Shown here: positions 12,284 to 23,658 of the stretch, piece after piece | Layout: the number at the start of each line of letters is the position of its first letter | Numbering within the stretch: the first letter of the stretch is position 1 | DNA from: Bolinopsis microptera | Taxonomy: Eukaryota > Ctenophora > Tentaculata > Lobata > Bolinopsidae | NCBI RefSeq assembly: GCF_026151205.1 | Contig: NC_087076.1 | Location: 17,455,919 to 17,519,918 of the forward strand | Direction of reading: 5' to 3' | Length of the DNA: 64,000 nt | Made by a program: the position numbers and the translations under genes | Notes under the pieces: model-generated | The model's input: only the letters and a program-made list of their open reading frames with translations | Told to the model about the DNA's origin: nothing | Databases searched by the model: none

Positions 12284-12734
12284 ACTTTAACCTGATAATT
12301 GGGTGCTAAAATTATAGCCCCAAGATTGATTGTATATTATGAACAATGTAATGAAAGGGATGGCCCTTTCTAAATCGCCTAAGTACACAAAATTGGCTGT
12401 CACAATATTATATTTTAAGAACAACTCGCGCGCGCATGAAAAATGTTACACACGCTGCTGAAATATACTTTTGTTTTATGATATAACGTAAAACTAGTAA
12501 GGCAGAAGTACTTGAGACCAGAATTGCCGGATTTTTGCCGGATAATCGCGCTGCAAATTTCCCAAACTTTTCCAAAATATGACTTGAAATCATGGCCAAC
12601 TGTCCGCAAAACTCGGCAAATATTAACAGGACAATACCAACTTCCACATATACCACTGTGAAGTAATATAGACATAGCGATCACTAGGTAATACCTGAAA
12701 CACAAGGATAAGTTTTGTTATTTGGCGCTGATTT

Positions 12735-14467
12735 TTTTGCCGGATTCTTGAATAACGGAAAATTGTATTGATAAATGTTCTTTAAACTCTTCAAATAGTT
12801 AGAGCACTATAATACAGTCAATTTCAGGGAGTATACAAAAATTTCTTCGTCTGTGAGTGGAGATACAAGGTCAAACACAAGAAAATATCTTCATTTGGCC
12901 AGAATTTTTGCCGGATTCTTGAATAACGGAAAATTGTATCGATAAATGTTCTTTAAACTCTTCAAATAGTTAGAGCACTATAATACGGTCAATTTGAGGG
13001 AGTATAAAAAAATTTCTTCGTCTGTGAGTGGAGATACAAGGTCAAACACAAGAAAATATCTTCATTTGGCCAGAATTTTTGCCGGATTCTTGACTAACGG
13101 AAAATTGTATTGATAAATGTTCTTTAAACTCTTCAAATAGTTAGATACAAGGTCAAACACAAGAAAATATCTTCAATAACGGAAAATTGTATTAATAAAT
13201 ATTCTTTAAACTCTTCAAATAGTTAGAGCACTATAATACGGTCAATTTCAGGGAGTATAAAATTTCTTCGTCGGTGAGTGGAGATACAAGGTCAAACACA
13301 AGAAAATATCTTCATTTGGCCAGAATTTTTGCCGGATTCTTGAATAGTGCTCTAACTATTTGAAGAGTTTAAAGAATATTTATTAATACAATTTTCCGTT
13401 ATTCAAGAATCCGGCAAAAATTCTGGCCAAATGAAGATATTTTCTTGTGTTTGACCTTGTATCTCCACTCACAGACGAAGAAATTTTTTATACTCCCTGA
13501 AATTGACCGTATTATAGTGCTCTAACTATTTGAAGAGTTTAAAGAACATTTATCAATACAATTTTCCGTTATTCAAGAATCCGGCAAAAATTCTGGCCAA
13601 ATGAAGATATTTTCTTGTGTTTGACCTTGTATCTCCACTCACAGACGAAGAAATTTTTTTATACTCCCTGAAATTGACCGTATTATAGTGCTCTAACTAT
13701 TTGAAGAGTTTAAAGAACATTTATCAATACAATTTTCCGTTAGTCAAGAATCCGGCAAAAATTCTGGCCAAATGAAGATATTTTCTTGTGTTTGACCTTG
13801 TATCTCCACTCACAGACGAAGAAATTTTTTTATACTCCCTGAAATTGACCGTATTATAGTGCTCTAACTATTTGAAGAGTTTAAAGAACATTTATCAATA
13901 CAATTTTCCGTTAGTCAAGAATCCGGCAAAAATTCTGGCCAAATGAAGATATTTTCTTGTGTTTGACCTTGTATCTCCACTCACAGACGAAGAAATTTTT
14001 TTATACTCCCTGAAATTGACCGTATTATAGTGCTCTAACTATTTGAAGAGTTTAAAGAACATTTATCAATACAATTTTCCGTTATTCAAGAATCCGGCAA
14101 AAATTCTGGCCAAATGAAGATATTTTCTTGTGTTTGACCTTGTATCTCCACTCACAGACGAAGAAATTTTTTTATACTCCCTGAAATTGACTGTATTATA
14201 GTGCTCTAACTATTTGAAGAGTTTAAAGAACATTTATCAATACAATTTTCCGTTATTCAAGAATCCGGCAAAAATTCTGGCCAAATGAAGATATTTTCTT
14301 GTGTTTGACCTTGTATCTCCACTCACAGACGAAGAAATTTTTTTATACTCCCTGAAATTGACTGTATTATAGTGCTCTAACTATTTGAAGAGTTTAAAGA
14401 ACATTTATCAATACAATTTTCCGTTATTCAAGAATCCGGCAAAAATCCGGCAAAAATCCGGCAAAAC
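12735..14467. repeat. 171-bp satellite array with internal inversion
   Basis: Direct-orientation units begin at tgccgg near 12738, 12909 and 13080; a shortened unit leads to another start near 13330. At about 13343 orientation flips, and reverse-complement units follow with ccgtta landmarks near 13396, 13566, 13737, 13908, 14079, 14250 and 14421, a spacing of 171 (once 170). Copies differ by only a few bases. The right end closes with three tandem aatccggcaaa-type words (14441-14466). The block is non-coding. The 171-bp period equals that of primate alpha satellite by coincidence; the sequence is unrelated as far as I can see. Confidence 0.95.
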
Positions 14468-14853
14468 GCTCTCAAGTAGCCCTCTAGTAAGGGCATCTCA
14501 ATGTTTTATAATTTGCTTAAAATAGCCATCTTGATCTTATGAAGAAACGTGGCCCATGTTACCATGTTGCTATGGGCGACAGAGTCTTGCGAGATACTCT
14601 TTATTTCATAGCTTAACATGGTTCTCATGACCTGATGCTAACACAAAAATAAAATTATAAATTCAGCATGCAGTCTAAAGCAAAATATGAAGGTTTCTGG
14701 TAAAATGGGTTCAGTGTTTGGTGGAAAGTACACCAATTGAAAGGCGTAACGACCGCCCCCGCTACTTGAACGTTCGCCCCGAATAAATATTTTGTGGTAC
14801 AAAATGCCCCAGGGGCCGGCAAAAATCTGTTAGGGGGCGGCAAAAAAGAGGTC

Positions 14854-14931
14854 ATAAATCAAGAGGCTTGCATATAATGAACATATTGACATGGGTGCAG
14901 AGTTGAGTCTGTACGAAACCTAGTAGTTTCA
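14854..14931 (+). repeat. 78-bp direct repeat, copy 1 (partner 15171-15248)
   Basis: Starts ataaatcaagaggcttgcat and ends cctagtagtttca. It is repeated 317 bp downstream with a single mismatch (gtacgaaacc versus gtacggaacc). Confidence 0.9.
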
Positions 14932-15170
14932 GTTCCTTGTTTAACTTGCCGTACAGCAAGGTCATCCACCACTTTAACCCGGCGAGGCACATAGCTCACT
15001 CTACAACTCCGTGTCAAATGTTTCATATATACTAGCCAAGTTCACAAGATATATCCTTGTGTTTGAGAAGCGCTCGTTAGAACTGCTTCCTTTCCCTTCA
15101 GTATCCCACAGTCTCTCGAGTTTCGTAACTGCCAGAGAGCTCTCTTAAACAATTACTAGACCCGGTGATT

Positions 15171-15248
15171 ATAAATCAAGAGGCTTGCATATAATGAACA
15201 TATTGACATGGGTGCAGAGTTGAGTCTGTACGGAACCTAGTAGTTTCA
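15171..15248 (+). repeat. 78-bp direct repeat, copy 2
   Basis: Near-identical to 14854-14931. The about 240 bp between them shows no coding potential. The pair could be terminal repeats of a very small element or a local duplication. Confidence 0.9.
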
Positions 15249-15358
15249 TGGCCTTTATCTTTTTTACTAGGACATTAGAAAAGATTTTAGAGGGAGCGGT
15301 TAGCGGGAGCGGTTAGCGGTACATATGAACCTTTCGCCACTGAATTACACTACCGTCC

Positions 15359-17391
15359 TTAAAGGACCAGTTAACTGAAAAATTTGTAGTCTCCAATTTG
15401 GCTAAGATTTAAATCAGCTGTGACAAACTGGTAAAGAATCGTATCGCCGAAAGAACCAACTCTCTATCGTACGTGTAACGCGTGTTATTGCAATAATAAG
15501 CTGTGGCCTCGTGACGTCATAAAGTCCCTCAGTGCGCGCTTGCATAGCGTAATTTACATTACAAATGTTTATCATCGTCAATAAAACACATGTAACTCAC
15601 TCAAATTTTAGAATTATGACTATTACCCTAGTTCTCCAAAATCCTTATAGTTTTGGCTATCATTCTAACTAAAGGAATAGCTGATTGGATGTACAGTGCT
15701 CACGTCATGATTTTAAACAGTGATATAGGTTCTTGAACAGTGGCGGGTGAATGTACGGTTAGAAAGTTTCTGCTATTACAACTTATGTCATATGTGATAA
15801 TTTTGGATTGCTTTCATTGCTTAATTACACAAGCAGCTAGGGAGACTGTACCGATTATTTTTGTCCATGAAACTCTAACGAATTTAGAAAGGATCTAGAT
15901 AAGTAGGAGTTTGTTCAATTCCGAGAGCAATTATATTTATAGCATATAGCGAAATTTATAACTTTAATCCGCATGTGTCAGCCAGTACAGGAGACAAGAA
16001 GTCTGGCTACTTTACGGCCGTTCCTCTGGGACCATTAGTAGAAGTAGCTTCTATCAGAACAGTGCCGTGGGAACAGAATTCCCGCCAAAATACCCGGTCT
16101 CGGGTCTACCAAACAGTAATACTGTTCGGAGTGTACGGTGTGCAGTGTGTTTTGAATTAGACTTACGGCTTACCTAGTTGTTATCCTAATTGCATTATCA
16201 TCGGTACATAACATAAATAAACTACTGGTAAATACCAAGTGCAAACGTGTTCAGTCAATCGACCCACTGAACAATTATAGAATTTCCAAGACCCTATTAT
16301 TCTCTGGCCATATATTACGGCACGATCGATTGTTAGATGGCTAAACGACCAACGTTATAATCTATACAATTCTAAAACTATGAGCTAGCACTTTAATCTA
16401 AAAATACACTTTTAATATTACTCCTGATTTTTACATTTCACGTAAAACATTGTCGCCACAGGTTGATCATGGACACTAACAGCTTAATTTGAGATAAATG
16501 ACTTATGAGTTTCTCTAAAGTTAACTCTTAAGTTGTGTACTCCAGTCATTTATGGACATTTATGGAAATGAACCTGCAAATGTTCAAATACTCACGAAAC
16601 TTTGCACAGACCTTCCTGAAGGTATGAATAAACGATTTTCGTTTGGAGACATTTTTTTGACCGTGGAGAAAACCCAGGAGGGCCACGCCCATATTGACCC
16701 AATAACGTAACCGACCCCTTGCTTCTGAAGGTCGTAGAGGCTTCAAAATAGGCTTAAACGAAGCCGCATATGCATGTTTATATAGGAGTTATTGAGCAAC
16801 ACATGGCCTAAAATCCTTACTTTTCGAGAAATTCGCCAAAAACCATTTTGGGCGTGGTGCTGAGCCCATTTTCGATAGGATCGTGATAGAGTCTTTAGAC
16901 AGGGTGCAAAAGAACCGCAATTAGCATATTAATATATGACTTACGAACAAACATATGCCTTAAAGTGCTTACTTTTTCAGTTATTGGCGAAAAACTGATT
17001 TTCGGTTCCAGAAATCATACAAAACTATGGGTATCTGGTAACTTGGGCTATGAAGGCCCTTAAGGTTTTTGAATGTGTGCAAATTGTGCAGAATGGCCAT
17101 GTTTATATACAACTTATGAAGCAACATGTACCCTAAATTACTTACTTTTCGAGTTATTTGGGGGAAAAGATTGTATTATGTCCATTTTCTACCTGTAAAA
17201 TACAGTCTCACGAGCTCTTCTGCGCGCGGGAGGGACTTTATGACGTCATCGCCAAAATAATACAAACGCTATTTACACGCGTTAGAGAGCAGTTAGAGAT
17301 TTAGGAATTTCGACTCGTTGCTTAGTTTGCTATTTGTCACAATCTGTCAAAATATGAGGATAACTTTTTTTTCAGTTAACTGGTCCTTTAA
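15359..17391. mobile_element. Non-autonomous DNA element, 2.0 kb, TTAA target duplications
   Basis: TTAA (15359-15362) is followed by aggaccagttaactgaaaaa. The far end is the reverse complement, ...cagttaactggtcct (to 17387), then TTAA (17388-17391). Sub-terminal inverted similarity continues for about 180 bp: tgacaaa/tttgtca words, an acgcgtgt motif, and tgacgtcataaagtccctc on the left matched by gagggactttatgacgtca on the right. No transposase frame is present. TTAA duplication is the hallmark of piggyBac-type elements, so this is probably a MITE-like passenger of that or a similar family. Open frames inside (15975-16160; 16546-16746 on the minus strand) have no recognised motif. Confidence 0.8.
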
Positions 17392-18365
17392 ATAGACGCT
17401 CCTTTTAGAAAAATAATGAAATGAAAAAATGTATAAAATATGGAAAATTGTTTCAGATAGGTCCCGCCAATTCCTGGTCCCGGCTACTTCAATAGTCAAT
17501 CAAATTTCTGGTTCTCGATCCTGGCAAGAAATGTGATCTTGGTTGACCCTTGGTCACAATTTTGGAGCATATATTTCCTCATCACGTACCGTCTCGCTAA
17601 TCGTATATAAATGGGCCATTGCGAACATTTGGCAGTTTGGCTGTTCTCTTTCTTAGCTTGATTTCAATAGGGAATATGGGACATTTACACATTTACACAT
17701 TTTCTACAGTTCTTTAGATATATAATATTATTATGCTGATAACTTTTTTATAAATTGGTCATTAGAACTACCGGCACCGTCCGGGAACAAACATGCTTAC
17801 TAATATCTTATCTATTAGTAACCGCTCTATATTGTGATACTACTATTTTGCGATACAGATCTCATTAGAAGCATCCAAGAAGCCCGGCCCAGTCCACGGA
17901 TCAGTAATTTCGCAATATTAAGCAGTATCACAATATATATTTTTCGTAATACAGTGCTGGTACCTTATTATATTTACGCTATTTGTTATTATTATACCTT
18001 ATATATCTGTATTATTTGAAAATAATAGGTCAAGGTGCACCGTTTAGGCTTATAACTTAGCAATTTTTATATTTGATACTCTTAACTTTGCACTTTGCAG
18101 ATGGCATACTGTAACTACTTAATCGAGAATTGAAAATTTGATTTTTGGAGGCCGATTGAATTGCTTATATATAAAATGTCTTATATTTTTAATTGTTGAT
18201 TATCCCGGCAAATCACTTCATATTTGGAAAATATAGATTTAAAAAATTTGTTTTGGCAATTTTAATTTTTTTTTGAGTATTTGCACTTTCGAAAAAATTC
18301 GATTTTTCTTTTTTTAGTGTGTCCTCGTATCCATGTTAGGGAAACATAAGAGCAGACTGAGGCAA
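17392..18365. other. Intergenic, nothing recognised
   Basis: AT-rich sequence with a short tandem acatttacacatttacacat near 17690. No splice-supported exon. Confidence 0.4.
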
Positions 18366-19083
18366 GATTATCTAGTTCTCTTCTGTTTCATAGGAGGCTA
18401 GACGAAGTATCGGCAGATAAGGTATGCACTGAAGAAAGTGAGTCTGTGGATATGGCTACCGATGAGTTGTGACAGGGCAGGGAGCGCAGACATGAGCAAG
18501 CTTCTCTTATGGCCATCATTTCAGCTTGGAAAACGGTGTTGAAGTCATCCAGTGTCTCCATTTGAATGTTGCTAAGGGGACTGCATTATGCCTGGAGAGC
18601 TGGAGAAGACCATAAGTGCTGATCCTGTTTTGTTGTTGAGGCTGAGCCGTCGGTAAAACAACAGAAGTGGTATCGATCTGTTACCGTCTTGTGAGAGGAG
18701 ATGAGTTCGTTCATAAGTTCTTCATTGGCCAAATTGGCTTTCAACATTGGTGATTGGAGTCTGGAATTTTTCTGACGTGTGATGTCCCAATGTACAATGC
18801 TGGGTGTGAGACAATCGGAGTAGTTAGATGAGTGAGGTTTAAATTTCGTTCTGATGTTGTGAACAAGGTTGAACCTATGATGACCTTGCAGGCGGAAAAG
18901 GGTCGAGCAGGAGACTTTCTAATTTCGCTTTTGAGTGGCAGGATACCTGTGACGACTTCCATGGTTCTTCTTGACGTGTATTTTGGGTAGTGGACGATTG
19001 TGCGACAAGCAAGGGGCTGGACTTTGGACAGTTTAGCGTTGATGTGTGATTTAATTGCGTAACTGACAAGCAGGAGAATCATA
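18366..19083 (-). pseudogene. Decayed non-LTR retrotransposon (RT tail and RNase H)
   Basis: On the minus strand a frame from 19082 contains KLSKVQPLACRTIVHYP and MEVVTGILPLKSEIRK, which match the conserved block after the reverse transcriptase of non-LTR elements (QR-x-A ... LEV-x-x-G-x-x-P-L). Further on, in shifted frames, come CFTDGSAS (about 18648-18672), QAEMMAIREA (about 18500-18530) and ISTDSLSSVHTLS. These are the first Asp, Glu and second Asp segments of an RNase H domain. Several frameshifts and stops break it, and no intact 5' part is visible, so it is a dead fragment. Confidence 0.8.
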
Positions 19084-19873
19084 AATGATTTGCTATAATA
19101 CTATTATATAGTTAGTAGTTCCTTCTAATTTTCTGTCTGCTCGGTTTTAAGCTGACCAACTAAGCCACATCTTTTTATTAGCAGGTTGATTAATTTACTG
19201 GAGAATTACACCAATCTTATAAAAATCTTAGTAAGTTAGTTTTAGACGACGCCACACCTTGATTAATTCAACAAATTCAATGCCATATTCTTGATTAATT
19301 TTGGAGAAAAAAAGTACTATAATGCCGTACTCACAATCCTCGTAACATCGTGTAAACTCAGTCAACAGATCGTACAACGTCTGAAATTAAATTTTATTAA
19401 TTCAATTATCTAATACCATATTTTAAACAAATCAGTCATTTAATATCGGCTCACATAACATATAGTATGAAACGATTTTTAACCACGTGCAGTGCGCGAT
19501 AACTAGCGTCATCTGGTTGAGGCACAATTTTTTCATTACTCAACCGTAACTTTTCGTTTAATATTCAAAGAGTAGAGTTAATGAAACCGTCCAAAACGCT
19601 GTGGTTAGCTGCAGGGTAATCAGCTTTATTGCCTCTTCACAGAGCTTTTCCTCTCTTTGCTTTAGCTTTCATTCGCGCTACTCGACCATTGTTCACTTTC
19701 TCCACAGAGTACTCACGCTTAATTCTAATTATAACTATTTCCCGGAGGGAAGGGAGACTTTTACTTCAATAAAAATTAATCATCTTTGTTGAAATCAAAT
19801 TAATTAGGCTTGTCACCCTTCTACTTCTCCAGACAATGAAGAGTAATCAGCATAAAAAGCACGAGATTAACCA
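19084..19873. other. Intergenic, presumed 5' flank of the receptor gene
   Basis: No exon or repeat recognised. A 63-codon frame at 19601-19792 (+) shows no motif and is probably chance or 5' UTR. Confidence 0.4.
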
Positions 19874-21332
19874 ATGTTTCCACTTCTAAAGTTTTCGTTC
19901 AGGATGACAGCGGGAAATGACGAGCAAGAAAGGTTGGGAGATATCTGGGTTATCCTCAACACCACCATGCTTATCGTCTCTGCCATTCTATGTTACCTAG
20001 GTTACGGCTTCATCTTCAACGTAATGAGGGGAGACAAAGTACGAGGAATGGTTAAAACGGAGCAGTGCTGGGGGATCTCACTGGGAGTTTCCGACTTGAT
20101 GGCAGCAACTCTAACCATCCCCATATTCTTTTCCGGGCTGATAATTCAGAGGGATTTCCTGCCGTGGTGGCTGTGTTACATTGTTGGGTTTATTGATAAC
20201 CTCTATCTGGCAGCCTCTATTTGGTCTATAGTCATGTGGAGTGTCTGCAGATACATCTTCATCCGGAACCCTCTCAGCCTGAACCATCTCAAGATAACAA
20301 AGATCCTGATCTTCTGTGTGTGGATCAGCGCAAGTCTCCTGGCTCTATTCCCTCTCGTCTTCTCAATGCCCTACAAGTTCTCTACCTACTCTTTGACATG
20401 TTCCAGTGGTAGCCTTCACTACAACCTCGCTTTGGGTCTCCTCACCATAGTTCTCTCTCTTTCTGTTATCACCGTCATTTTCTCGCTTACATTCCGCATA
20501 ACTGCACGCATGGACAGAGCTAAGAAGATCACATTCCATGGCAATGTGCGATGAGTTACCAGTCCCTTCCCTTCCCAACAAATGTAGGGGTGCACCAAGA
20601 TCGCTCCGCTTAGTGGAAACTGATCACCTGACTCCGAAGAGGACCGTTCCAGTTTTCAGCAGAAGCAGCACTGAGGAGGATGATGAACTGATCTGTACTG
20701 ACACCGTTAATCCAGGTGAGGGGGTGGGAGACAGATTCTTCATGAAATCTTGGAGTCAGACTTCAACAATCCTTGAAGAAATCGAGCAGGCAAACATGGT
20801 ATCACCAAAGCAATGGCACACAGAGTGTTCCAGAGAAAAGGAGTCTCCCAAAGCATTCGATTGTTCCTCGGCTGAAACGATCTTCTCTGACATGATTTCA
20901 CCAGTCTTCATCAAATCTCAGCAGTTCAGATGGACGCCTATGCCACCGGTGACAACTAAAAGACCAGGGATGACAAAGATGCTCAACAAACAGCATAAAG
21001 ATAAAAAGGAAAGAAAAAAAGCATTGACAGGCAGCAGGAGAACTCTGGTGGTACTCACCTGTCTCTTCATCACCCAGGTCATGTCTCTTCTTCCCATTTT
21101 CCTCCTCTTCGTACTGGTTCACTTCAGCGGGGAAGAAAAGTGGGTTCCCAGCCAAAGGATGATAATTCTCATGACAACTCTTATGGTCTGCAACACCGGA
21201 TTTAATCCCATAATAAGGATCGTTATAAAACCATCCTACAATGCCATGTTTGTGATGAAAATCACAGATATTTGGGCAGTGATCAGGAGAGTCACTTTCA
21301 ATGGTAACAATTACTCTGACAGGTTTTTTTAA
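19874..21332 (+). CDS. Divergent class A (rhodopsin-like) GPCR, interrupted by a frame change
   Basis: The first frame (19874-20554, or from the second ATG at 19904) encodes TM1 (about 24-51), TM2 with LGVSDLMAA (the conserved TM2 Asp), Cys101 before TM3, CRY at 125-127 in place of DRY, TM4 with its Trp150, Cys176 in the second extracellular loop, and TM5 (about 184-208). It then stops. An overlapping frame shifted by one (open from 20502, to taa 21330-21332) supplies a long Ser/Lys-rich third cytoplasmic loop of about 170 residues, TM6 (RRTLVVLTCLFITQVMSLLP) and TM7 with NTGFNPIIR in place of NPxxY. Together they make a complete seven-helix receptor of about 480 residues. The break may be a one-base assembly error, a true frameshift, or a short intron (a GT lies at 20546-20547; an in-phase AG about 95 bp later). 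The ligand cannot be inferred. Confidence 0.8.
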
Positions 21333-22373
21333 CCAGGCTTTAATTCTCGAGAAAGTCAAACAGACTGAAGACACTGAGACACAATGCTAAAAGGTGGCTT
21401 CCTCGGGCTTCTTCGTGAAATGCAGCAATGAAATATTACTTCGTGCAACAAGTCACCTGATAACGATTACCATTGCCTTCTTCCCAAGATACTCATGCTG
21501 GTGAAATTGGTTCGAGTGTTTTATGCGTAGTGTGATTATGAGGGTTAGCCTATTTCAAGTTTGTCCACATAAAATTGACAAAGTGCTCTGACATTTTCTC
21601 GCACGGTCAACGTTTTAACTTACACCCAGACGATTAAATGTTGGAACTCCCAATTGTTTCGTCTACATTTGGACCGTTTTAACTAGTAAGTTTAGCTAAT
21701 TAGTTTTAGCTAGTTAGATGTATTCAGATATCACATTTTGAGTCTCCCTGTACAATTAATGGTTGAAAGTCGACTGGGACATTTTTATAAATATAAGCGA
21801 TGAGTTATCAATGCTAATATTAAATTTAAATGTTGTAAAAAAAAGATTCTAAGGCTGCTTTCTAGAATTATTTAAGTGTGATATTTTTTATGTCAATATC
21901 AATAAATTTCAATACTTTTATTGATGTTTAAAGAATTTGATTAATCTATACCGTATTCTGTTTGATTTCTGTAAAATATGTGATGAATATCTAAAACAAA
22001 TTTACGTAGATCAACATAATACTGACGTAGATCAACATAATCCTGAATAATATTTAAATATTTGTATAATGGGTATAATATCGTATATTGATTAAGGCGA
22101 CTTGGAGCTGAACAGATCAATATTTGCACACAAGACCGGACTCGATCAGGACACACATTGTCTGACTCAGGCCTCAGCGAACAAGACTGGACATTTGATC
22201 ACATATTGCATACCAAATTATAAATACCAATTACTATGTAACGCAAAAATGTATTTTCTCGGCATTACATCAAATAAGAAAGAAAAAAGTCTGGTCTGGT
22301 CTTGATCTATTCGACAATAAAAACAGATTACCCGAAATATAGTGCGTGAATATTTGTATCTCTAATTATTGTG
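21333..22373. other. Convergent intergenic region between receptor and vasohibin
   Basis: AT-rich. A 20-bp direct duplication (acgtagatcaacataat words) lies near 22005-22042. The missing C-terminal vasohibin exon was sought here on the minus strand and not recognised. TTTATT at about 21917 could be a minus-strand polyadenylation signal. Confidence 0.4.
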
Positions 22374-23658
22374 TCAACCTACATCATATTTAAGACTCTT
22401 ATACATGAGCGTGTCTCTGCGGCTGAGTCCCAGTGCTCCAAACTTTCCGTTGTAGAACACTCCTAGTACTATGTGTCTGTAACAAAATGTGATTTAGCTA
22501 AGTGGGAGGAGAGATTGCTCTCTATTGGAATTATATCCTTTTACATCCCAAACTCATTTCTTGTTGTACATACCTAAAATAACTTAGTTGAATACTTAAA
22601 AACACCAAATTTCGGTTGATAATTAATGATCTACAATATAAGATTCTAACTCTAAGGATGATCAAATTTTAAGAAAATACATTGTTTATTTACTTGAATG
22701 TGTTATTTTCAAAAGTTGTCTTGAAAGCTAGAGGGAATCTTTGTACTGATGGTAAATCACTGGTCAAATATCTAACAAATTAAAGTTAAGAAAGTATGTC
22801 TTCCAACACGAACATTAAACTTCCAGGTTTCAATAAGAAACTTTGAATTTTGATCACCAAAACAGAGCACAATCTTCCTAGATTGATATTGTTTATTGTG
22901 TATAAAACTGAGTGAGGAAACGGATTTTTTAAAACAAAGGATACATTGCTAAAACTACAGCTTCGAGACACTTGATGGGCAAGGACTCTCTTATGATGGA
23001 CTTGGCTACATCCATCAGTCTACACAAAGGTCTACCCTTCCTGATTTCAAAGAATTGCAACCCCGTGTAATCATATCTAGTGTTATATGTGTTAAGGATT
23101 TTATAATATTCTTTCATTGACAGTGTAAGATAAGATGTTGATTGTTGAACACATCATAATATAGCTCTGCTAAACCACAGTTAGTAGAATAAAACACTTG
23201 TATGCAGTCGTCGCTCAATCCAAACCCATATCCCTTAAAGCACAACTCACGAAAAGGATACTGTAACTCGGATATGTATTTCTGTATGAGTAGCAGCTTT
23301 TCTGGGATAGACTGAGTGTTCTTAAGGGTAGGAGGTGAGGAGAGAGGTACCTGACATGTATTGTTTTTATGTGTCATATTATGCCAAAAAAGTACTAAAA
23401 CATGGGCAATAACATCACGATACACCGTGTATTGCGATTACACGGTTGTATTATACATATAATATGTCTTCCATTTAATGACAAACCTACATTGGGAATA
23501 TCTTGTGAACCTCTTATAGCATGGGTCATTTTCTTTCCACTCGGATGAAGAGTCTCGGCCCGTTTCCACATTTTGTGCCAAACCTCTGGTGCAAGTGGAA
23601 ACCCCTCCTTATTAATGAGAACACCATCGTCATCGCTTTCCTCTTGCTGCTCACCCAT
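22374..23658 (-). CDS. VASH: Vasohibin-type tubulin carboxypeptidase
   Basis: Five coding exons on the minus strand: 23658-23491, 23350-23262, 23076-22945, 22771-22694, 22476-22383 (or to a stop at 22374). Phases agree at every join. The 187-189 residue product matches vertebrate VASH1/2 core motifs: EGFPLAPEVWHKMWKRAETL, GKKMTHAIRGSQDIP, YIRELQY-like YISELQY, FFEIRKGRPL, ESLPIKCLEAVVLAIYLT, RFPLAFKT, HIVLGV, ALGLSRRDTLMYK. Vasohibins remove the C-terminal tyrosine of alpha-tubulin, with the small chaperone SVBP as partner. The catalytic residues fall at Cys122, His157 and Ser174; their spacings of 35 and 17 equal those of human VASH1 (169, 204, 221). The frame ends KSLKYD followed by gtaggt. 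In known vasohibins the core continues for about 80 residues, so a last exon is probably missed or lost. Two introns start with the unusual donor GTATCC. Confidence 0.9.

Noticed and set aside
12735-14467. Regular repeats that could suggest a CRISPR array
   Set aside because: Units are 171 bp with no unique spacers, partly inverted, in animal DNA; this is satellite DNA.
12735-14467. Primate alpha satellite because of the 171-bp period
   Set aside because: The sequence shows no alpha-satellite features that I recognise, and the gene content is invertebrate-like; the length match is coincidence.
14655-14855. 66-codon minus-strand frame
   Set aside because: Low-complexity flank of the satellite array with no motif or start context.
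20546-20588. 43-bp intron explaining the receptor frame change
   Set aside because: GT and AG exist, but joining them leaves the wrong phase (stop in the next exon).
20898-21374. 158-codon minus-strand frame
   Set aside because: It lies antisense to the receptor's TM6-TM7 exon and has no family motif; a shadow frame.
21941-22156. Minus-strand frame as the missing last vasohibin exon
   Set aside because: Phase could fit, but the residues do not resemble the vasohibin C-terminal core.
23114-23425. 103-codon minus-strand frame as a separate gene
   Set aside because: It contains vasohibin exon 23350-23262; the rest is intron read-through.
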